This document shows positions 54,783 to 64,000 of a stretch of DNA of 64,000 nucleotides, in pieces. Made by a program: the position numbers and the translations under genes. This stretch comes from Thermothielavioides terrestris NRRL 8126 (Eukaryota > Ascomycota > Sordariomycetes > Sordariales > Chaetomiaceae). Each line of letters begins with the position of its first letter. Positions within the stretch are counted from its first letter, which is position 1. The notes below the pieces were generated by a model. That model was not told the DNA's origin, made no database searches, and was given only the letters and a program-made list of their open reading frames with translations. Location: NCBI RefSeq assembly GCF_000226115.1, contig NC_016462.1, positions 744,001 through 808,000 of the forward strand, given 5' to 3'.

Positions 54783-55364
54783 GGGTGAAGGTGTCACGGC
54801 TTGCTTTTCTCCGAGAGCGCGTCCGTTTTGATTCTGCAACCGCGGCGTTGGTGCGGCGTGGGTAAATAACACTGGCAAATGGGGCGTTTTGGGGAACCGG
54901 CTCGGTCACGGGAGTGAAGGGGTCTGGCATGGCATCAGAAATACCGGGCGAAGGCGGCGGCAGCTGCTAGGGAAGCTCCGATGAACAGGGTGATCCTGCG
55001 GCCTTTGTTCGCATTGCCCCCCGCTCGCTCGTGTATGCTGCGACGCCTGCACCCGGCTTTGCACGCCCATCCTAGCATATGCGTCTGGCCCTGCCTCCCC
55101 CGTGGGCACGACGTCTAAAGCGGATGGAAGAGGGATCACTCGTCCTCCGCGATCTGCCTGGCTCATGACTTCCGTTGAGTTCTCGCTTTATTGGAGAGGA
55201 TACATCTCACGTAGGTCTTTGCAAACAATCAAATTCCATTTCCCGCCGATCATGACACATTGCAACCTGGAGCTTGCCTTGAGAAAGCACAGATGGAGGC
55301 GTTCTCTTATAACTGCCCATACGACACCCATGATAAACAAAAGGCAAATAGATGGATACCTACC
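54783..55364. other. Convergent intergenic region elongin C-DBR1
   Basis: 582 bp between two 3' ends. Nothing is recognised. Confidence 0.45.
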
Positions 55365-57147
55365 TCACCCCCTCCCGCGCCCCCTGCCACCACCACCACC
55401 ACCCCATCCCCTGCCTCGCCCCCCTCTCCCCCTTCCACCGCCGCCCCTTCCAAAGCCGCCGCGCCCTCCCCGACCCCGTCCCCCTCCACGCTGCTGCTGC
55501 TGCTGCCCTCGCCCGACACCACCAGTACCACTACCACCAGAAGACTCCGTCGGCGGCGGCCCCATCTCCCGCCTGACCTTCCTCTCCTCCTCGCTGGCGT
55601 GCCAGTAATTCTCCAGGCCCAGCATCTCGCAGAAGCGCGCCGTCTGCGGGTTCGTCCACTCGCGCGGCTGCTCCGGCACGCGCTCCGGGTCGACGCCCGG
55701 CCGGTGCGGCGGCGCCGTGACCGCGAAGTCCAGCGGCACGGCCAGCCCCCGCGCCGCGACGACGTGCGTGTCGACCCACGCGCGCGCCGCCTCGATCTGC
55801 GGCTGGTAGTGCGCCTCGCCCTGGTCCGGGGCCGGGCCGGCCCCGGCGCTGCGGTCGCCGATCTTGACCAGCGGGTGGAAGGCGCGCACGATGGAGAGCC
55901 ATTCCGCGTCGTAGTGCAGCCGTAGCGGGCGGGTTAAGGGGGAGGAAGAAGAAGGGGGGTGGGCGGGGACCTCGAGGAGTTGGAGGAATTTGCGGCCCGG
56001 GAGGCACTTGTCCAGGGCGAGAAAGCGGGTGGTGGTGTTGGTAATCCCCGGCGGCACGGGCTGGCCCGGGATGGGGCGGGTGACTTGGGCGGGTTTGGCG
56101 AAGGCGGCGGGGAGTTGGGCGCGGAGGTCTTCGGTCGTGGCGTCTTCGGCGGCGACGGGAGCGGTGTCTGCTGTTGGCTGCTCAGCTGCACTTGCTGCGG
56201 AGGCCTCGTCGTCATCGTAAACGTCGTCGTAGTCCAGACCCAAGTCGATCTCGTCCGGGTTGGTGGCGGTGGCGGCTGGCGCGGCTGGCTGGGCGGTACT
56301 GGAGCTCTCAGCCTCCTGCTTTGGCGGCTCGAAGTCTTTGATGGCGGCGAATTTGCAGTGCAGATGCGCCGAGAACCAGAACCGCGGCCTCAGCCGGTTC
56401 AGCACATACTCGGCAGCCGGGTTGCCCAGCGAACCGTCGCGCGACTCGCGCTCGAAGTCGGGCTTCATCTTGAAGAGGCGGCGCTGGTTCCCGTGCTTCT
56501 CGATGGCGCGGGGCCAGTCGTGGCTGATGCCGATGTCGACCTGGGTGCGCAGCTGCAGCAGCTTGCGCACGTCGATCTCGCGCACGTGGTAAAAGCTCTT
56601 GACGTCGTCGGCGTTGAAGGGCAGGCGCTCGTGATGGTGCTTCCGGTAGTCAAAGCCCTTCCAGATGCCGCTCATGCCGGCGATGCGCAGCGGGCCGAGG
56701 CGGAGCACGTTGGCGGCGCCCATGTAGTAGATGTTGGGAGCCACCCAGCCGCCGTAGTAGAGCTCCCAGAGGTGGGACGAGGCCTCGTGGTTGCCGGCCA
56801 CGAAGATGGTCAGGTAGGGGGCGGTGCGGGCGCCGCTGTAGTACTCGTGGAAGTCGCCGAGCTGGCGATACTTTGGGGGCACCGACATGACGTTGAGGTC
56901 GGCGGCGTTGCGAACGGCCTGGAAGTCACCGCCGATGATGACCAGGTCGACGCCATCCCATTGGCGCTCCTTGCACGATCTCTCGACGGCCGCATAGATG
57001 GCATTGAGGGTGCCGTGTCCCTGAACGAGGTGAGCAAAGTGGTCATTACAGGGCTGCAGGACAGTTATGGTGGTGTATTGCTTTGCTTACACAGCCCTCG
57101 ACGGCGATGCGGACGCCGTTGGTCTCAAGCGCGCCGCTTGACGCCAT
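55365..57147 (-). CDS. DBR1: Lariat RNA debranching enzyme
   Basis: Two exons, 57147-57091 and 57020-55365, give 570 residues. The intron falls between GC and the metal-binding GHG of RIAVEGC-GHGTLNAIYAAV. Metallophosphoesterase motifs follow: IIGGDFQAVRN, VAGNHEASSHLWELYYGGWV, YMGAANVL, ISHDWP and FWFSAHLHCKF. The C-terminal DBR1 domain has TTRFLALDKCLPGRKFLQLL and LRLHYDAEWLSIVRAFHP. Dbr1 hydrolyses the 2'-5' branch of intron lariats in the nucleus. An acidic linker (DEIDLGLDYDDVYDDDEAS) and a C-terminal Gln-rich then RGG-rich tail of ~60 residues extend beyond the yeast protein (405). The long plus-strand frame opposite (55959-57152) is a shadow. Confidence 0.95.
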
Positions 57148-60100
57148 CGTGAAGCGACTTGTGGTTGTTATTTCGGGGGATATTCTTAGGAGGCCAGTTT
57201 TCTCAGATAATTTGGCGATGTTGTAGACAGTAGTACGGGTGATGGCGGTGGTTTAGAGATTGGCTTGAAACTGGCTGTTGACTGATGAATGAGGAAGTCT
57301 GCGTGTGTGAAGGGTGAGTGCTCCACATTTTCATTTGCCATTCAACTTCACCGTGGGCAGCCCAGCTGCGATCAGTGTCTGCCGCCCTTTGTTCCCCTTA
57401 ACACTCGACGACAAAGGCTCAAAGGCTTGTGGCGCGACCACTGGCCGACGCATTCCGCATTATGGTTGTGGGTTTGCTCTTTCCTCGCACAAAGGCTATC
57501 CGCAACTGGTTATGTGGCACTCGACGGCGCTTGCCGCTTGCGGCATCATCCACTTCAAGACGGCTTCAACCCTCCTAAATGCATACTGGCCCGGTATCTT
57601 TGCCCGACTCTTAAGCCCTATCAGCTACAAAGAACGGAATCGGTTTGGTTTGAAGCCTCATCCGGTTTGGGGCTCTTTTGCGCATAAGCCACTGCTTCCA
57701 TGGACCAGTTCCCTCCTCACCCCCGCTCTTCACCATCATGTCATCAGCCTCACTTGTTGATGGTTTCCCAGGAATGTTTTGACCAAAGATTCCACCTCCA
57801 AATTAAATTCAACACTTCTTTGTTCGGCATACATACCGACTCGTCGAGCTGCTGCATGCCGGCCCGCCCAACGCCCAACCCTCGCCCTCGCCATAATCAG
57901 CCCTCATCAACCCCCTTCCCCAATTCCTCCGCCACGAAAGCACAGCCAGCTCCCATGTTTGTGTCCGGACACAGAGACAACATGAACCTGTATTTCTTCT
58001 TTTTCTCCATCATGCCGCCCACGGCGTCATCCCCCGTCTTTTACCCTGTTTCGCTGCCCGCGAACCACTGTCAGTCCTCGGCCCCGCATGCTGGTGTGTT
58101 GCTATAAATAACTTAAGTCTTTGCTCATGCTTGCTGGCGACGACGACGACGTGCCTACGATGCTGCGCTGGCTGGTGGCGCGGTCGGCGGGAGGGCGATG
58201 GGGAGGATGCCGTGGTTCTAGGGCACTTGACCAACTGGGATACCCCAGCTGGACAGCGGCGCCCTGAAGTTCGCCCCCGAGCCTGACAGATTGGAGACGA
58301 TGGCGAGACAACAACGGCCATCGTCGTGACGCTTGTGCGGTCTTTCGGACTGCGTATCTCGTCCGGAACGATGTGACTCAGGAAGAGGCAGCGCAGACCC
58401 TCGTCGCCTTTAGCGACAGTTACAGTGCTCTGGAAGACGGATTAGTGATTGCTGTGTTCAGGCACGCTTCACATTGCATGGTTCGGGGCGGAGTGCTCAC
58501 TCTTCTACTGACTGTAGAGATCGATGAGCACACTCAGCGTCCACTGCCTGTGTTGGCTGGGAGCCCTCGGAGAACCGACGGGATCGGTCCTCGAAACTAC
58601 GGCCCGATACGCGTCCAGACACGCCTCATCTATATGTAGTCTCTTCAGTTTGTTGAAGCTGATCCATCATTCAGTGGTCAAGTGCTTGGCTGAGTGTGCT
58701 TCCTGGCGTCTCCTGGGACGGGAAGCACCAAGAGACCTCTCTCGACGCGCTCGGGCAATGCTAGAAAGAAACTAGGGCGCAGTCTCGCGCCACGGCCAAC
58801 GCTTCCAGCTTACAGACTCAGTTTTCGCCTTTACCAGCCGGACACGCCGTTCGAGTGGGATTTCAGGTCCCGGCCGAGGCAGCTCTGCGTTCGGGGACAG
58901 AGGTCTTGACACCGCCTGCCCCGAGATCGTTGAACCTGCCAACGATGGACAGCAGCCTTCGGCCCACAGATAGTTTAGGAAAATAATAGCGCAGGTCTAC
59001 GAGGAAGGAAGCCAGTGTCGCCTCTTCATCCCGAAGTGGTAGATTGGAGTGGCGGTACTCCGTAAGCGATGTTGAGCGACGACTCCTGAATCACCATCAC
59101 ACGCTCGATCGATCACATGCCTGCCGAGTCAGGGATGACATTTAGATGAGTCCGGAATGCTCCTGAGGGATTAAATCGACCACATTAGTGTAGAGTCTCT
59201 CGGTAGCACTGGAACAGGAAACAACGCCGTGTCATTCACGGTGAAGTGATGTCGACCGTCGGCGTGCTGTAACATTGAGCTCACCGAGCATGCATAACTA
59301 TGCAATATTTTAAAAATCTAATTACTATAGCTTACGCGGATCTTCTGGGGCGCGCTGGGCATGGGAATAACTCGTGTACGCGTCCAGCTTCCGAGCGACC
59401 CTGCTCGATGGTGGTTCACTTGAAGGAGCCCCTGAGCGCTTAGCACAGATCTTATAGCCTAATATGTTAGCCGCCAGCGATGTCAACCTCGCTTCGATGC
59501 GGCCAAGTTACGCTCGGCAACCACGCGAGGAACGCCATGTAACTGGGCTTCAGCTCGGCAGCTGAGTTCTTGCCTTCCACGTGCTACCTCCTGGCTAAGT
59601 AAAGGCATGATCCGAGAACCTGGACGGCCGGATCGGAGCTGCAGGTGGCGTTTGCGGCTCGGCTCCGGCTTGCGGCACCTGGAGTCGACGCGGACGCGGA
59701 GCGGCAAAGCTACACGCGAGATTATCTGCATTCCCCTGTATGGGCTGAGCTTCGTCTGCCCACGAGAAGAAGAGGCATACACAGTAACTCCCCGATATCA
59801 CGGCCATTAACATCAATGGCGTCTCTCGGAGAGCGGGGAGCGCCTCTTCGACCGTCAAACAAGATCAAAGCACTCCAGGCCAGCCACTTCACTGAGCCAA
59901 CAATACTTCAACAGCTTCTGTCCGGCCCCAGGACCATGGGTCATCAGCAAACTCGGCCTGCCCATGCTGCGTCGTCCGATAATCCCGGCGTCGAGCTTTC
60001 GTCTGTATCAGTCATCAACGAGACTTGCTACTGTGGTATTTGTCTCTCCATTACACTACATGCACCCCTCAACTCGAATTCGCCCATCCTTGTGCCTGGC

Positions 60101-62866
60101 AACGTGACCTTCTAGAAAAACCTGAGGCCCGGCCGTTGGAGACTCCGAGACCAGCGAAGACAAGGAGGTTGCTGGGGCTAACGCGGGTTGGTTAACTTAC
60201 TGTGGTACTGCCCCAGTCAGAAATCAGGGGGTGCGTCTACTGTGTAATGTATTCCGTAGTGTACACTGGTGTTATGTACACGACCTCAAAGGTTCCAGCT
60301 CAGGAAGTGTCGACGGATTACACAGCCCTGGAGCAGTTAGTGTTGGTGTCGAAATCCAGGCGGTGCCGAGAGGAACGCGGATAATCCGTGAAGATGGGCA
60401 GCAACAAGCCAGCCACAGGCCATCACCACGGACGAACAGCTTGCCGTGTGTGACCCCAGGCAGCATGGCACACAGTGAACCGTACATACCTACGCAACTA
60501 AGCAGTCAGGCATGCTGCCAGCACCAACACCAACTCCCAACTTACGCCAGGAGCACGAGCATCGCCAACTGCAGCAGCAACGACGGAAGACACTGCGTAC
60601 CCCATCCGTCCTGAAACCGGCCCCGTTCTTCACCAGATGCCAGGGGAAGGCCATGCACGCAACGCAGCGAAAGCCTGCAGGAGTCCCAGCATCACCGCAG
60701 TTTCACCCCTCCCTGTTCAGTCCTAGCTCTTCATCTGCTGCAGCCCAACAAGTCCAAACCAAGTCAAAGCAAGCTCGAGCGCCGTACCATCCCCCCCTCC
60801 CAGAGTCCACAAGAGGACAAGTCCATCCCCCAAAGCGGAAAAGGGGGGTTGTCCTTCCGCGCCCCGATTAGGGCTCTCAACATCCCAACTGCCGTGTAAG
60901 CAGAGCTTGGACAGATATACCACTGTAAGTAGTGTAGTTACTGGCGAAGAGAAGGACGTTGGCGTTGCATCGCACACAGAAGAACGAACGAACCCACGGC
61001 TCACGAGGGCGCCATACATGACGATCCCCTCCACTACCAGCCCTGCCTGCCCGTCATCATGCACAGCATGGGCCCTGACCAGCCGACGCAGAAGCGCAGA
61101 AGAGGCACAGGAGCATGTCTCACAGGAGCGGCGAGAACGACGAGCGAGGTACATACCTACCTACCTAACTAGTTACTCAAGCACTGCACTGCTCTACTGT
61201 GGTAGCTAACTACCTACTTAGGCACCAACGTAGCAGTGAAGAGACCTCTTTGTTTTCGTTTCTTCGTCCCGCTGCTGCTTGGTCGGGAAAGGAGGGAGTT
61301 TCAGCCTCCATCCCGGGCCGGGCCGCAGTTTGTCTTTCAGTCGCTCTGAGACGCGGCAAGCGACCAGCGACAAACGGAGTGAGTGCCCAGGAATGAGTAC
61401 CCGGGAAAAGGCAGTGGTGTATGTACGGAATAGATACATGCAGTAGGAGCATGTATAACCGACGCTTTGCGGCGGGATGGAGCAGGAGCGGTGCTTGCGA
61501 GTCTGCCGCAGCTATCTGCTTAGCTCCCACACCGCCACCCGCCGGGCCTGTGATGCGCAGACTGGGCAGAGATCAAGCCGTGTTCTGCGCTTTGGTAGCG
61601 AGCCGTAGCGCTGTCGCCCGGCAGAGCAGCCCGCGGTATAAGTATGTAAGTCACTACCCCACAGATGTAGTGTAGCGTTGTGTAAGTGAGTGGCCTTCAT
61701 TGCTGCCGCCTGTGAGTGCCAGAGCGTCGCCAGTGGACGACGACGACGATGACGATGTGGACGGGACACAACGCGATGTAACGCAGCGGACAACGGCGTA
61801 CCATGCTAAGTTACACTTGGTTACGCTAGTTAGTCGATTCAACCCCCGCCCGCCGCCGCGAACAACATCAATAGTTAGCACGCAACCGCGCGGCCGCGCA
61901 CAGCCAGACTGGATCCGGAGTTTGAGTGGTGGTGGTGGTGGTCGTGGCTGTAGTGGTAGTGGTGGTGCAGTGGCGTCCCACGATGTCCCGGCGGCACATT
62001 AGTGTGTCTTGTTGAGGCGTAACTAGTGTTGTCCATATTCATGCTTCATGCGTATGCATGCACATGCCAGCCGGTCACTGTGGGATGACGGGTTCTGGGT
62101 TCAGGACGGGTGAGATGCCTGCCCGTGTTTGGCTTCCAGGTTGGGTCAAGCATGCGAAGTCATCCGGCTGTTGTCTGCGAGCTTGCTCCCAGCGGAGTGT
62201 AGAGTACACTATTGAGTAACGAGTTAGGAGGTCTCGCTTTGGTCAGACTTTAGTGTAGTTAGTCTTCTCCAGTGTCGAGACAGATTTCTGTTTTCTTCCA
62301 GCCCCCAATCCGAATGAGGCTGAGAAGCCCGAGACTACCGGTGGACCCTGTCTCAGTTTTAGTTAGTTACACAGTAACTAGCAAGCACAAGTACGGATAT
62401 GAATCAACTCTGGCGTCAGAACTGCTGAGAAATCCTCTCCAGCCCTTCCCGTGAAAGAAGTCGTGCAGCTGAGGAGAGGCGTGAGAAGACAACAGGCTTT
62501 GGGAGGAAGTGAAAAGCAAGACGGCGATCACTCACGATCTCACACCTCCGCTCTGCAGACCTCGCGCCGATCCTGCCTCCTCCCGACCCCGCCGCCGGAC
62601 ATCAAGGGGCGTGTTGGTCACACTGAACAATCCGTGAGGACAGGGGACCTGGCCAGCGCCAAGACGTCATTGAAGCTGACTCCAGAGGACAGTACTGTGT
62701 ACGGATGAAGTGTCCACTCCGTATGTACACTACACCACAACATGTGTATGGAGTGTAGTGTTGTGTAAGGTAGTGTACGGATGTCGCTACCAAAAGAATC
62801 CGCACACCGCCTTGAGTGCCAAGCCTGTAAGCCATTGTATTACAACCCCCCTGAATCCGACCCCTG
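57148..62866. other. 5.7-kb region with no recognisable gene
   Basis: No frame longer than 156 codons and none with a domain. Low-complexity patches include GAC/GAT triplets at 61737-61757 and GTG/GGT triplets at 61927-61970, and CTACC-type repeats near 61152-61166. Short palindromic GTACACTACA/TGTAGTGT arrangements occur at about 62720-62775. Composition is not strongly A+T-biased until 62.96 kb. This looks like a gene-poor border next to a transposon. Confidence 0.45.
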
Positions 62867-62955
62867 AATCTCGCCTGGATCCACTGCTCTCCTGGATCCA
62901 ACACTCGCCTGGATCCAAGGCTCTCCCGGATCCAACGCTCTCCTGGATCCAACTA
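62867..62955. repeat. Tandem repeat with GGATCCAA core
   Basis: Five consecutive units of about 18 bp, each containing CTGGATCC or CCGGATCC preceded by CTC/ACTC (for example CTCTCCTGGATCCAA, CTCGCCTGGATCCAA). It ends just before the A+T-rich transposon relic and may be a terminal or target feature of it. Confidence 0.8.
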
Positions 62956-62959
62956 CCTG

Positions 62960-64000
62960 ATTAGGAAAAAATGAAGCTATTCAGTACTAGGCCCAGGAGC
63001 CGAAACAACACCCTATCGACGTAGCCTTCCTTCTGTATACTCGTTCCCACCTTCGCAACGAATAACCTCCTAAATATAGTATAGGATCCATTCGATCTAT
63101 CGTTGTATCCTCTATTGTTCTAGATCATCCTACGCCTACTTCTAAACTATCTCTACCTAGCTTTTGCTCTTTAGAGCTCCCTTCTTCGTTATAACCCTCT
63201 TCAAATATGGCCAATATAGCTTGATTATATTCAAATCGGGGGAGTTGGGGCACTAGAGTATCCTCGATACTCCTACGGCCGAGAAGACAAAAGCTTAAGC
63301 TTAATAGGCGTAAGTAGGTACTAGATCTTCCTATACAATAGCATCTAGGCTATACTCTTTAGCGAAAGAAATTAGCTTCTTTATTAAAATCTCTTTCTAG
63401 TAGCGATACTAGTCAACACTAGAGCCTTACTGCTATATAAGCTTACTATACTTAGTATCCTACTTCTATTGAGGAGCTTGCCTACCTAGATTTCAAAGCC
63501 CTAAGCGCTTTATCTTCGTCTCTAACTCCTATTGTTTATAAAGAATAGGTTCGAGCTTGGCGTTTAGCTTCTTAAGGTCTTTCTTAGCTTCTTTCCTTTC
63601 CTTTACGATCTCTAGATACTAGATGTGATATAGCTCTTTCGAATTATAGGAGAAATAGCCCTAGAATTAGAACTCAGTATATCCTTTCTATCGTTCGCGA
63701 ATAATAGACTTGACGAATCTTTCTTTAGGAGTCCTCTAAACGTAGTAGCCGCTATAGCAATAATTTAAAACGACAGAGGTCTCGTTAAACTAAATAATAC
63801 GCTTCTAATCTTCGAGGGTCCAGTGTTGGTAACGAAGATAGAACTCTAAACGCTTTTTCTTTATCCTCTCTATTAGGCTAGGCTTACGCGTTGGCTTCGT
63901 CTTCTTTATACCCGTAGTATATAAGATACGTTAGACGGTCATCGGCGAGATCGTATTGCCTAGTTCGGCCGAGATATAAGCGTAAGTCATCTCGTAGCCA
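62960..64000 (-). pseudogene. Tc1/mariner-family transposase relic degraded by RIP (runs off the window)
   Basis: DNA becomes A+T-rich with many TA dinucleotides. Reading the minus strand from about 63920 gives a mariner-like chain: RYQHWTLED, then a stop where Trp is expected (TAG for TGG), KRII, FNETSVVL, GYYV and RTPKERFVKSIIRER, again with Trp-to-stop changes. Near 63250-63190 there is NSPDLN with the expected following Pro and Glu altered, matching the SPDLNPIE motif around the third catalytic acidic residue. At least five TGG-to-TAG/TGA-type changes are seen. This C-to-T pattern is what repeat-induced point mutation makes. The element is not functional. Its 5' end (minus-strand sense) is beyond 64000. 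Confidence 0.85.

Noticed and set aside
55959..57152. 397-codon plus-strand ORF opposite DBR1
   Set aside because: Antisense shadow. The minus strand carries all metallophosphoesterase motifs.
59645..60115. 156-codon plus-strand ORF in the right-hand gene-free region
   Set aside because: No recognisable motif, no coding-like bias compared with adjacent frames, and no neighbouring exon that would extend it.

Overview
The window is nuclear DNA of a filamentous ascomycete (Pezizomycotina), most likely a Sordariomycete; I cannot name the species. The evidence is G+C-rich coding DNA, short (about 50-125 bp) introns with GTRNGT donors, CTGAC-like branch points and YAG acceptors, an intron-containing tRNA-Met, fungus-specific genes (Lte1-type RasGEF, Rho4, Dad1, Yag7, Dgk1) and a transposon relic whose Trp codons have become stops, as expected from RIP (repeat-induced point mutation). 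All gene models were built by reading splice sites; where exons are given, the phases close exactly.

Layout. 1-11.3 kb: the 3' end of a LENG1/Cir_N-like gene, a lipocalin-like protein, an acidic unknown protein, the BLOC-1/BORC-type subunit KXD1, a 4.1-kb stretch without recognisable genes, and the CTP-dependent diacylglycerol kinase DGK1. 12.4-13.7 kb: a Mutator-like element with long inverted repeats and a 9-bp target duplication, with a TA-flanked Tc1/mariner-type MITE nested in its right end. 14-31 kb: the 60S-assembly helicase SPB4, tRNA-Met, a further MITE-like element with telomere-like DNA, the large RasGEF LTE1 and an F-box protein. 31.3-57.2 kb: dense housekeeping genes, many in divergent pairs: RPS0/uS15m, VMA6/NOP58, a Hub1-type ubiquitin-like protein, a 12-exon cysteine/histidine-module gene, an O6-alkylguanine alkyltransferase, YAG7, CENP-W/prefoldin 4, a transposase-derived HTH gene between inverted repeats, DAD1, RHO4, elongin C and lariat debranching enzyme DBR1. 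57.2-64 kb: no recognisable gene, then a GGATCC-containing tandem array and a RIP-degraded Tc1/mariner transposase.

Functional themes are ribosome and RNA biology (SPB4, NOP58, RPS0, uS15m, HUB1, DBR1, YAG7, LENG1-like), kinetochore and mitotic exit (CENP-W, DAD1, LTE1) and endomembranes (VMA6, KXD1, DGK1, RHO4). The most unusual item is the gene at 39579-41734: twelve Cx4C...Cx2H-like modules, almost one per exon, with all eleven introns in phase 1 and all interrupting the histidine codon that ends a module.
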